A stretch of 7,726 nucleotides of DNA from Anaerolineales bacterium (GCA_030668545.1 DAOUTT010000092.1:1-7726), one strand, 5' to 3'. Counted from the first letter of the stretch, positions 1 to 5,220 are shown. The notes: a model not told the origin generated them from the sequence alone. Translations and numbers: made by a program.

Positions 1-195
1 AATTGTAATTGGAAACACTATTCTTTTCATGCTATTTCTCTCTCGACACATTAAACCCAACTTCGATCTAAGTCGGGCGTGAAGATAAACGCTATGGATT
101 CCTGCTTTGATGTCGATTGTGACGTGCTTCAAATATTACATTATTCTGGGTTTCGATTCATTAGAACAAACAATCGCACCCACTCAGAGGGGAGA
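1..195. other. AT-rich stretch without a recognisable gene
   Basis: I see no convincing gene here. A short plus-strand open frame (79-276) has no ribosome binding site and its product resembles no family I know. The three minus-strand frames are broken by stops, apart from short open runs without recognisable motifs. Base composition is more AT-rich than the genes to the right. This fits intergenic or decayed DNA downstream of a tRNA gene. Confidence 0.5.
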
Positions 196-255
196 TCAGG
201 AGAGCAGAGCCGCTTGCCTGCTCAGGATAAAGTCATCGTAGGATTCACGAATCAA
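196..255 (-). pseudogene. Possible remnant of a tyrosine recombinase N-terminus
   Basis: Read on the minus strand, this segment encodes LIRESYDDFILSRQAALLS followed directly by TGA at 198-196. The pattern DFILSRQAALLS resembles, from memory, the start of the N-terminal SAM-like DNA-binding domain of phage-type integrases, where it is usually followed by 'P.T...Y'. Here the frame stops exactly there, and I see no catalytic domain in any frame down to position 1. The frame upstream is open but runs back into the tRNA without a good start codon. The fragment lies just beyond the 3' end of tRNA-Phe on the same strand, a common place for integrase genes. Only about 19 residues support the call, so chance resemblance is possible. 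Confidence 0.28.
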
Positions 256-289
256 GTGGTTGAACTTGGGAATTAATCGTAACGAGCAC

Positions 290-317
290 ACAGCAAAACT
301 CTTATTTTGAGTGCTGT
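290..317 (-). terminator. Hairpin downstream of tRNA-Phe
   Basis: On the minus strand ACAGCA-CTC pairs with GAG-TTT-TGCTGT around an AAAATAA loop, giving 9 base pairs with a 3-nt bulge. It begins about 20 nt after the tRNA 3' end. No U-run follows, so it may be a weak terminator or a processing boundary rather than a proper intrinsic terminator. Confidence 0.3.
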
Positions 318-339
318 ATGCCCAATTATTGCGTTGAGG

Positions 340-412
340 TGCCGAGGACCAGAATCGAACTGGTGACACCTTGATTTTCAGTCAAGTGCTCTACCAACTG
401 AGCTACCTCGGC
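340..412 (-). tRNA. tRNA-Phe (anticodon GAA)
   Basis: The reverse complement folds as a complete 73-nt cloverleaf. The acceptor stem is GCCGAGG/CCTCGGC with discriminator A, the D-arm is GCTC...GAGC, and the anticodon stem is CTTGA/TCAAG with loop CTGAAAA. The anticodon GAA lies at 377-379. The T-arm is ACCAG-TTCGATT-CTGGT. The 3' CCA is not encoded (A is followed by CCT), so CCA must be added after processing. It has its own strong promoter just upstream and the expected leader is only a few nucleotides. Confidence 0.97.
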
Positions 413-422
413 ACGGTCAGAG

Positions 423-451
423 ATTGTACTTCCGCCGAAAGGGCGTGTCAA
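423..451 (-). promoter_or_regulatory. Sigma-70-type promoter of tRNA-Phe
   Basis: On the minus strand a consensus -35 TTGACA (451-446) is followed after exactly 17 bp by TACAAT (428-423). Transcription should start near 416, about 4 nt before the mature tRNA. The spacer contains a small inverted repeat, CGCC-CTTTC-GGCG, of unknown meaning. Confidence 0.85.
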
Positions 452-529
452 GCGAACATCCTAATTTGTCATCTGAAATTGAAAACTGGACTTCTATAAT
501 ATCCATTTTACTGGGCAATTATTATGGGT

Positions 530-639
530 TGTCATTCTGAGTCAAAGCGTAGCGGAGGCGAAGAATCTCGTTGTTCCTATCTAAGAGTTTTCACGGGTGA
601 AGAACGAGATTCTTCATCGCTCTGCTCCTCAGAATGACA
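530..639. repeat. Imperfect inverted-repeat element, MITE-like
   Basis: The outer arms TGTCATTCTGAG (530-541) and CTCAGAATGACA (628-639) are perfect reverse complements. The inner arms GAAGAATCTCGTT (560-572) and AACGAGATTCTTC (603-615) are also perfect. Between them the left side carries 18 bp and the right side 12 bp of related but unequal sequence. The centre has a further small palindrome, TTCAC-GG-GTGAA (590-601). The whole could fold into one long hairpin. It encodes no protein. The motif 'TCATTCTGAG..GAAGCGAAGAATCTC' is, as far as I recall, a common dispersed repeat in many bacterial genomes, but copy number cannot be judged here. The flanks of this 413-717 gene-free stretch hold nothing else I recognise except a run of eight G at 674-681. 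Confidence 0.7.
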
Positions 640-717
640 TCATCCATCTTGTTTAGGATAGCAATTAAAACTAGGGGGGGGAATCAATAATCACAGGCTA
701 TGGCTCTCGATGAGCAA

Positions 718-1491
718 CTAGAGGCTGATCACCTCCAAGTCGCGTACCTCGAGCCACTGCTCCTCGGCGAGAGGGAGGACGCCAAAACGAAACCCGCCCT
801 CAGGGGAAGCGATCGCATATTGGTTGTCGATCCAGGTTATAAAACCCAATGGGGCAGGGGGCAATACGGTAGTCTGCAAAATCGTTTCCCCATCTACAGA
901 GAACCGCGCCTCCTTCTCTAACCAATCAAGTTCGTAACGATGCCAACCGTCAAGGGGGCTTGAAATGAGACTCTCCTCCGCTTGTGCAAATTGCAGGGCG
1001 GTGCGCATGACTGGCTGCTTCACCCCCGGAATTTGCGCCAGGGCGATGGTGCCCAGCGCGAGCGGGGCTAAGACGAGCGATGGTATTCGCGGGGTGCGTA
1101 AAACGGCAGCTTTCCATCCACAACCGGGCATACCGGGAGCCAATGCGAGGTCATGATGGGGGGAGCCGTAGAAAAACCAGATGGCTTGCGGAGAAGATGG
1201 CAGCCGACGGGCTGCGCCTCCCTGGCCGAGCGACAGACTGAAGGGGTCGTTCCAGAATCCGAAACCAAGCGTTCCTTGAGGGTGGGGCATAGAAGCGCGA
1301 GCCTCGAGGCGCATTTGAACAGGCGGGTTCCAGGGAAAGCTGCGGCGAGAGAGGCGGCGGTAGTCATCAATTTGTGCGTCCGAGTAACCGCCACTGTGGG
1401 CGGGCAGCGTAAAGCGCACATGATCCGCGTCCAAACAGCGGACTCGACCGCCTCCAATCTCAAGTGGTTCCCAACGGGGTGAATCGCTCAT
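718..1491 (-). CDS. Concanavalin A/GH16-like fold protein, function unknown
   Basis: The 257-residue product looks like a beta-sandwich of the concanavalin A-like lectin/glucanase type. Supporting signs are GFGFWNDPF (about residues 76-84), WFFYGSPHHDLAL (about 105-117) and, near residue 182, WHRYELDWLEKEARFSVDGE. The last matches the 'W..Y..dW....i.f.vDG' strand seen in GH16 glucanases and related lectins. The GH16 catalytic signature ExDxxE is not visible, so hydrolase activity is doubtful. It may bind carbohydrate or lipid, or have lost catalysis. There is no N-terminal signal peptide; a hydrophobic stretch sits in the middle (about 140-155). I chose ATG at 1491 over the adjacent GTG at 1494, because the -10 box at 1505-1500 predicts transcription starting near 1493. 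The gene stands alone, divergent from the MBL-fold gene. Confidence 0.72.
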   Translation of the reverse strand: MSDSPRWEPLEIGGGRVRCLDADHVRFTLPAHSGGYSDAQIDDYRRLSRRSFPWNPPVQMRLEARASMPHPQGTLGFGFWNDPFSLSLGQGGAARRLPSSPQAIWFFYGSPHHDLALAPGMPGCGWKAAVLRTPRIPSLVLAPLALGTIALAQIPGVKQPVMRTALQFAQAEESLISSPLDGWHRYELDWLEKEARFSVDGETILQTTVLPPAPLGFITWIDNQYAIASPEGGFRFGVLPLAEEQWLEVRDLEVISL

Positions 1492-1499
1492 CACTGGCG

Positions 1500-1528
1500 A
1501 TTATAGATTTTGGTTTGCACATAGGCAA
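1500..1528 (-). promoter_or_regulatory. Promoter of the GH16-like gene
   Basis: On the minus strand TTGCCT (1528-1523) and a perfect TATAAT (1505-1500) are 17 bp apart. The predicted start near 1493 is only about 2 nt before the ATG at 1491, so the mRNA would be leaderless or nearly so, in keeping with the lack of a ribosome binding site. Confidence 0.6.
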
Positions 1529-1539
1529 TCGTGTATAAT
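1510..1539 (+). promoter_or_regulatory. Promoter of the MBL-fold gene
   Basis: A perfect -10 TATAAT lies at 1534-1539, with a weak -35 TTGGTT at 1510-1515 (18-bp spacer). Transcription would start near 1546, giving a 20-nt leader that contains the GGAGAGG ribosome binding site at 1555-1561. It overlaps the divergent promoter of the GH16-like gene. Confidence 0.55.
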
Positions 1540-1565
1540 CCCTCAACTATTGCTGGAGAGGTGGA

Positions 1566-2207
1566 ATGGAGATTACCTGGTATGGATTGTCGTGTTTCCG
1601 GATCACAGAGCGCGGCAAAATCAGCATCGTAACAGACCCATATGACCCTGCAATCGGGCTACCGAAACGCAACCTCAAGGCAGACGTTGTAACGGTCAGC
1701 CATGACGCGCCTGGACACAATTTCCTCAAGGCTGTAAAGGTGGGACGAAGAGTGATTGATGGTCCCGGTGAATTTGAGATCGGGGGAGTGTTTATCACGG
1801 GAGTTCGCAGGGTGTCGAAGAAGGAGAAGGAAAACGGCACAGTGCCGAAGACGCTTTACGTCTTCAACTTCGATGGTCTCACCATTGCCCATCTAGGAAA
1901 TATGGCGACTGTGCCCTCTCAAGCTCAGATCGAAGAGCTTGGTACCGTTAGTATTGCCCTGGTTCCCGTGGGTGGAGGTGAGGCGCTCAATCCCTCGATG
2001 GCAGCTGAAGTGATTAGTTTGATCGAGCCCTCGATTGTGGTTCCAATGCATTATAAAACCGCGGATGACGGCCCAGAGCTCAGTACGGTTGCAGGATTCC
2101 TGAAAGAAATGGGAATCAGCGAACAAGACTCGCTTCCTTCTTTGAGTGTCACCAAGAGTTCACTGACGGAAGAGACTCAAGTAATCGTGTTAACACCGCC
2201 AAGTTAA
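1566..2207 (+). CDS. MBL-fold protein (COG2220/UPF0173-like), degenerate metal site
   Basis: This 213-residue protein belongs to the metallo-beta-lactamase superfamily, in the group often annotated as Zn-dependent hydrolase. Family landmarks are WYGxSCFR (5-12), TDPYDP (23-28), VTVSHDAPGHN (42-52), GPGEFEIGGVFITG (66-79), AHLGN (108-112), LVPVGGGEALN (132-142) and VVPMHY (158-163). Several positions that normally bind metal are changed. The usual GHSC is GLSC (L8), the HxHxDH motif reads H46-D-A48-P-G50-H51, and HLGD is HLGN (N112). H46, H51, H109 and H162 remain. The protein may therefore bind one metal, an altered site, or none. Parts of this pattern may be normal in its own subfamily. The start is supported by GGAGAGG 4 nt before the ATG. 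The substrate is unknown. Confidence 0.85.
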   Translation: MEITWYGLSCFRITERGKISIVTDPYDPAIGLPKRNLKADVVTVSHDAPGHNFLKAVKVGRRVIDGPGEFEIGGVFITGVRRVSKKEKENGTVPKTLYVFNFDGLTIAHLGNMATVPSQAQIEELGTVSIALVPVGGGEALNPSMAAEVISLIEPSIVVPMHYKTADDGPELSTVAGFLKEMGISEQDSLPSLSVTKSSLTEETQVIVLTPPS

Positions 2208-2265
2208 CAATCGTCGTTGAGTATATTATTCCGAGAGTGTCCTTCGAAAGACTGAGGGTTGATCG

Positions 2266-2568
2266 ATGGCTTTGAAGTTATTAATGACATGGGATATGAT
2301 CCCCGGCCGAGAGCAGGAATATTTTGAATTCCTTGTTCGCGAGTTTGTCCCCGGTCTACAGCGGCTGGGCGTCGAACCAACGGAAGCTTGGTATACCACC
2401 TATGGCGAAGGCCCCCAGATGTTGGCGGGATTCGTCGCTGAGAACCATGAAGTCATGCAGCAAGCACTGGCAACAGGGGACTGGGCCGAGTTGCGAAACA
2501 AGTTGTTTGAATATGTGACCAACTTTAGCTCGAAGGTCGTTAAAGTGACGGGGGGATTCCAGCTCTAG
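2266..2568 (+). CDS. Small hypothetical protein, predicted dimeric alpha/beta-barrel fold
   Basis: I do not recognise a named family. The 100-residue product shows a beta-alpha-beta-beta-alpha-like pattern. It has a strand at KLLMTWDM, a helix over REQEYFEFLVREFVPGLQRLG (about 20-40), strands at TEAWYTTYG and MLAGFVAE, a helix over NHEVMQQAL through FEYVTNFSSK, and a final VVKVTGGF. Such a layout is typical of ferredoxin-like dimeric alpha/beta-barrel proteins. It is acidic and aromatic-rich, with no membrane segment or signal peptide, so it is probably cytosolic. The ATG follows GAGGG (2254-2258) by 7 nt. It lies 58 bp after the MBL-fold gene with no terminator between them, so cotranscription is likely. 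A terminator follows it. Confidence 0.75.
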   Translation: MALKLLMTWDMIPGREQEYFEFLVREFVPGLQRLGVEPTEAWYTTYGEGPQMLAGFVAENHEVMQQALATGDWAELRNKLFEYVTNFSSKVVKVTGGFQL

Positions 2569-2596
2569 CCAATTCGTCAGGTTGATCATTAAATAG

Positions 2597-2627
2597 AAAG
2601 AGCCATGGGATGTGACCAAGGCTCTTT
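2597..2627. terminator. Bidirectional intrinsic terminator
   Basis: AAAGAGCC (2597-2604) pairs with GGCTCTTT (2620-2627). After one A-A mismatch, TGG (2606-2608) pairs with CCA (2616-2618) around a 7-nt loop. On the plus strand the stem ends in TTTT; on the minus strand it is followed by TTTCTATTT. It sits between two convergent genes and can serve both. Confidence 0.8.
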
Positions 2628-2643
2628 TGGTTAAGTGGGGCTG

Positions 2644-2934
2644 TTAATCATCGCTTTTAGTGTTCTTCTTCTCGCTCTTCTTTTCGCTCTTTTCGCTTTC
2701 TTTAGATTTAGTTTCGGCTTTTGAATCGTCTTTGCGTGAGGTCTGCCCGGAGGGTGACCGATGATCTGTTGCATAAAAGCCTGATCCTTTAAAAACGATG
2801 CCGACCGGTAAGAACACCTTACGAAGTGTGTGTTTCCTGCATTCAGGACATTTCTTCAGAACCGGATCGTCAAAATGCTGCTGCCGGTCAAACTGAACGC
2901 CACAGTTCTCGCATCGATAGGTATAGATAGGCAT
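2644..2934 (-). CDS. FmdB-family zinc-ribbon protein
   Basis: The 96-residue protein begins MPIYTYRCENCG and has two CxxC knuckles (C8/C11 and C29/C32) that should hold one zinc. These are followed by the family hallmark VGIVFKGSGFYATD (44-57), which matches the FmdB 'putative regulatory protein' family. Its molecular role is not established; it is usually a small cytosolic protein. The tail from about residue 66 is a low-complexity Lys/Glu/Ser/Asp stretch, probably disordered. The frame is open further upstream to 2988, but ATG 2934 is the start: the family begins with MPIY, and the promoter at 2988-2960 excludes the longer form. AAAGGAAAG precedes the ATG. Confidence 0.92.
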   Translation of the reverse strand: MPIYTYRCENCGVQFDRQQHFDDPVLKKCPECRKHTLRKVFLPVGIVFKGSGFYATDHRSPSGQTSRKDDSKAETKSKESEKSEKKSEKKNTKSDD

Positions 2935-2959
2935 CGTTCTCTTTCCTTTATTAACTCGC

Positions 2960-2988
2960 ATTATAGTCCTGCATCTAAGCGCTTTCAA
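2960..2988 (-). promoter_or_regulatory. Promoter of the fmdB-like gene
   Basis: On the minus strand TTGAAA (2988-2983) and TATAAT (2965-2960) are separated by exactly 17 bp. The start of transcription should be near 2953, leaving a leader of about 19 nt before ATG 2934. Confidence 0.82.
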
Positions 2989-3009
2989 GAGGAAGCAGGT
3001 ATGAGCTCT

Positions 3010-3026
3010 GTTAATAATCTATTAAC
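3010..3026. promoter_or_regulatory. 17-bp inverted repeat between divergent promoters
   Basis: GTTAATA-ATC-TATTAAC is a perfect 7-bp inverted repeat with a 3-bp spacer. It lies 21 bp upstream of the fmdB -35 box and 37 bp upstream of the rnpB -35 box. It could be an operator or an AT-rich upstream promoter element. No regulator can be assigned. Confidence 0.35.
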
Positions 3027-3063
3027 TACAATGATCGTTACGCTTGGCATCCAAAGATGTAGG

Positions 3064-3092
3064 TTGACGGCGTGGAAAGCGAAGAGTATGAT
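3064..3092 (+). promoter_or_regulatory. Promoter of rnpB
   Basis: TTGACG (3064-3069) and TATGAT (3087-3092) are 17 bp apart. The predicted start at about 3099 falls 3 nt before the first paired base of RNase P RNA helix P1, so promoter and RNA boundary support each other. Confidence 0.82.
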
Positions 3093-3098
3093 CGGCTG

Positions 3099-3506
3099 AC
3101 AGTTGGGTCGACCGGGCAATCGCGGGCGGCTATGCCGCTTGAGGAAAGTCCGCGCTCTAAAGAGCATGGTGCCGGGTAACACCCGGTCGGGGTAACCCGG
3201 GGATAGGGCCACAGAAAATGACCGCCTCAGGGCGTAAGCCTTTGAGGCAAGGGTGAAAAGGTGGTGTAAGAGACCACCGGCGCCGGCAGCAATGTCGACG
3301 GCCAGGCAACCCCCACCAGGAGCAAGGCCAAGCAGAGGCAAAACCCGCTTATGCGGGCGAGGAGCTGCTCGTTCCTTTCGAGCCTCGGGTAGGCTGCTTG
3401 AACCCCGCGGTGACGTTGGGTCCAGATGGATGATTGTCCCGATGATGGCCTTCGACGTTTCGTCGAGTCAGGATCGGACAGAACGCGGCTTATAGGTTGA
3501 GCCAAT
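3099..3506 (+). ncRNA. rnpB: RNase P RNA, catalytic subunit (bacterial type A-like)
   Basis: This RNA cuts the 5' leader from tRNA precursors together with the RnpA protein. Conserved blocks shared with the E. coli RNA, in order, are GAGGAAAGTCCG (3141-3152), GGGTGAAAAGGTGGTGTAAG (3251-3270), GAGCAAGGCCAAG (3320-3332), GGGTAGGCTGCTTGA (3387-3401), AGATGGATGATTGTCC and ACAGAAC.CGGCTTAT (3478-3493). The P4 pairing is kept with compensating changes: CCGCG (3150-3154) against CGCGG (3484-3488), where E. coli has CCGGG/CCCGG. Helix P1 forms between 3102-3113 and 3495-3506 with a single mismatch. The GGU that binds the tRNA CCA end is present in the GGGTAGG block. Length is about 405 nt. The exact ends are estimated from the promoter and P1. 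Confidence 0.96.
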
Positions 3507-3513
3507 CGTCATG

Positions 3514-3550
3514 AAGTACTTCTGAAGCGCAAGCTTCAGAAGTACTTTTT
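3514..3550 (+). terminator. Intrinsic terminator of rnpB
   Basis: A perfect 15-bp stem, AAGTACTTCTGAAGC (3514-3528) with GCTTCAGAAGTACTT (3533-3547), is closed by a GCAA tetraloop of the stable GNRA type. It runs into five T (3546-3550). It separates rnpB from the division operon. Confidence 0.95.
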
Positions 3551-3712
3551 AATTCTGAAAGTTTGAGCACGGGCCCGTGTTGGGCTGATGCCCGCCCTCG
3601 GATCTGGTCTCCTGTGAACCTGGAGAACACTTTCCCCAAGTTGTGTACCGAAAGCCAGCCCTTCGCATAGACATAGGACAAAAGTACTGGCAAAGATCTG
3701 TTCCCATTTCGC
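3551..3712. other. Gap between rnpB terminator and mraZ promoter
   Basis: I see no gene. The only structures are a perfect 12-bp palindrome, CACGGGCCCGTG (3568-3579), and a small GGGC-TGAT-GCCC hairpin (3582-3593). Open frames across this stretch lack start signals and family resemblance. Confidence 0.4.
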
Positions 3713-3742
3713 TTGCATCGGTAGGGGGAATTGTTATATACT
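3713..3742 (+). promoter_or_regulatory. Promoter of the mraZ-led division operon
   Basis: TTGCAT (3713-3718) and TATACT (3737-3742) are 18 bp apart. The predicted start is near 3749, giving a leader of about 77 nt. The MraZ repeats begin at the next base after the -10 box. Confidence 0.65.
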
Positions 3743-3778
3743 GTGGGCGTTGGTGGGGGAATGTGGGAGAAAGTGGGG
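3743..3778 (+). promoter_or_regulatory. MraZ operator: four GTGGG direct repeats
   Basis: GTGGGC (3743), GTGGGG (3753), GTGGGA (3763) and GTGGGG (3773) are spaced exactly 10 bp, one DNA turn, with 4-bp spacers GTTG, GAAT and GAAA. MraZ is known to bind short TGGG-type direct repeats of this spacing ahead of its own gene; in E. coli three repeats are described. Their position over the predicted start suggests MraZ blocks or adjusts transcription of its own operon. Confidence 0.88.
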
Positions 3779-3825
3779 CGCCGGTGAACGCCGGCGTTTC
3801 GCAATTAATCGACAGGCTAGAACAC

Positions 3826-4263
3826 ATGTTCCTAGGACAATACACTCACAGCATAGATGTAAAGGGCCGATTGATTGTGCCGGTTCGCTACCGGGCGGCT
3901 CTTGCCTCGGGAGCGTTTGTCACGCAAGGTTTCGATCGCAACCTGCTCGTTTATACCATGGAAAGATTCCAAAAGTTAGCAGAAAGCACAACAATCCTGA
4001 CCACGACAGATCCAGAGGCGCGTGCGGTACGCAGGGTGATCTTCGGCGGCGCGACGGAAGTCCAACTCGACTCCTCGGGCCGCATTTTGATTCCACCATT
4101 TCTGCGGGAGTACGCAAAACTGGATGGTGAGACGACGATCGTTGGTACGGGTGAATACTTTGAGCTCTGGAATTCAGGTGCGTGGTTAGATGAACTCAAC
4201 GACGTGATGGATCCAGATATCAATGCCCGCCGCTTTACTCAATTTGATCTCTCCGCGGGGTAG
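3826..4263 (+). CDS. mraZ: Transcriptional regulator MraZ
   Basis: This DNA-binding protein of 145 residues is usually the first gene of the dcw cluster and controls its own operon. It contains two SpoVT/AbrB-type half-domains. The first has DVKGRLIVPVRYR (11-23) and the second LDSSGRILIPPFLR (81-94), the family's repeated 'D..GR..iP...R' motif. It starts MFLGQYTHSID, the normal MraZ beginning, so ATG 3826 is chosen although the frame is open back to 3643. The upstream part covers the promoter and operator and has no family match. The ribosome binding site is weak (AGGCTAG). Four operator repeats precede it, and rsmH follows after 3 bp. Confidence 0.96.
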   Translation: MFLGQYTHSIDVKGRLIVPVRYRAALASGAFVTQGFDRNLLVYTMERFQKLAESTTILTTTDPEARAVRRVIFGGATEVQLDSSGRILIPPFLREYAKLDGETTIVGTGEYFELWNSGAWLDELNDVMDPDINARRFTQFDLSAG

Positions 4264-4266
4264 CCA

Positions 4267-5220
4267 ATGAGCGCGTCCACAGGCGCAGTTTCTGCCAATG
4301 GACACACCCCGGTACTTTACCAGAATGTGCTCAATGCGCTGAATTTGTGTGCAGGCGGGCACTACATAGATGGCACGGTAGGCGCAGGCGGACATGCGGC
4401 GGGCATCCTCGAATGCTCTTCTCCGGATGGCCGACTGCTTGGATTAGACCGTGACCCGAACGCGCTGGAACTTGCGAAATCCCGCTTGGAGCCATTTCGT
4501 GATCGGGTGAGCTTGCGTCATGCATCTTACACAGCAATGCATATCGAAGCATTGGCTCTGGGGTGGGAGCAGGTGGATGCAATCTTGCTCGATCTGGGGC
4601 TTTCATCGATGCAGCTTGAGGACCCAAAACGTGGTTTCTCGTTCCGCTTCGATGGTCCCCTGGACATGCGCTTCGATCCAGAAGTGGATTTCATGGCGGA
4701 TGAACTCGTAAACCATATGCCGCAAGACGAATTGGCAGATGTGATCAAGCGCTTTGGAGAGGAGCCTCGTGCCCGGGCAATTGCAGAGGCGATTGTGCAA
4801 GCCCGTCCACTGAAAACCACCCTCGAGTTGGCTGAAGTTATCGCCAGTAAAGGCGCGATGAAACGAAAGGGTATCCACCCGGCGACGCGCACCTTTCAAG
4901 CGTTACGGATTGCCGTCAACGATGAACTCAATGCGTTGAGGGCAGGGCTCGAAACAGCAGTAGGGCTGCTTTCTCCGGGCGGGAGGCTGGCCGTGATCTC
5001 TTTCCACTCGTTGGAGGATCGTATCGTCAAGCGCTTCTTCCGCAGGGAGAGTCAAGACTGTATTTGCCCTCCAGAGCAATTGGTTTGTTGCTGTGAACAT
5101 TCGGCGACTTTACGAATTCTAACAAAGAGGCCAATAAGGCCGGAAAGCGATGAGATTTCGCTCAACCCTCGAGCTCGAAGTGCTCGTTTGCGGGTCGCAG
5201 AGCGTCTGTCAATGGCATGA
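4267..5220 (+). CDS. rsmH: 16S rRNA (cytosine-1402-N4)-methyltransferase
   Basis: RsmH (formerly MraW) uses S-adenosylmethionine to methylate N4 of C1402 in the decoding centre of 16S rRNA. The 317-residue length is normal for the family. Visible motifs are HTPVL (13-17), the SAM-binding GTVGAGGHA (36-44), LGLDRDP (58-64), ILLDLGLSSMQLEDPKRGFSF, GPLDMRFDP, HPATRTFQALRIAVNDEL, VISFHSLEDRIVKRFFR and, near the end, a CICP...CCC cysteine-rich patch followed by SLNPRARSARLRVAER. The start lies 3 bp after the mraZ stop, with GGGG 6 nt upstream, and translation is probably coupled. The stop overlaps the next start as ATGA. Confidence 0.97.
   Translation: MSASTGAVSANGHTPVLYQNVLNALNLCAGGHYIDGTVGAGGHAAGILECSSPDGRLLGLDRDPNALELAKSRLEPFRDRVSLRHASYTAMHIEALALGWEQVDAILLDLGLSSMQLEDPKRGFSFRFDGPLDMRFDPEVDFMADELVNHMPQDELADVIKRFGEEPRARAIAEAIVQARPLKTTLELAEVIASKGAMKRKGIHPATRTFQALRIAVNDELNALRAGLETAVGLLSPGGRLAVISFHSLEDRIVKRFFRRESQDCICPPEQLVCCCEHSATLRILTKRPIRPESDEISLNPRARSARLRVAERLSMA

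Noticed and set aside
79..276. 65-residue plus-strand open frame
   Set aside because: No ribosome binding site, no recognisable family, and composition like non-coding DNA; it also covers the possible integrase remnant on the other strand.
1153..1482. Plus-strand frame opposite the GH16-like gene, and a second minus frame at 1068-1463
   Set aside because: Both are shadows; only the 718-1491 frame gives a coherent beta-sandwich protein with a promoter.
2189..2208. Two GTTAAC palindromes around the MBL gene stop as a terminator
   Set aside because: The stem would be 6 bp, AT-rich and without a T-run; too weak to call.
2935..2988. 18-residue N-terminal extension of the FmdB-like protein
   Set aside because: It overlaps the gene's own -35 and -10 boxes, and the family begins with MPIY.
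3349..3369. Idea that the RNase P RNA has lost the GGU motif that binds tRNA CCA
   Set aside because: Aligning by eye to the E. coli RNA puts GGU in the GGGTAGGCTGC block at 3387-3397, where it is intact.
3102..3506. CRISPR array or other repeat array in the rnpB region
   Set aside because: The structured repeats are RNase P RNA helices; no regularly spaced direct repeats with unique spacers occur anywhere in the window.
3643..3825. N-terminal extension of MraZ by 61 residues
   Set aside because: The extension is translated promoter, operator and leader sequence; MraZ proteins start at MFLG, and the predicted transcript begins near 3749.
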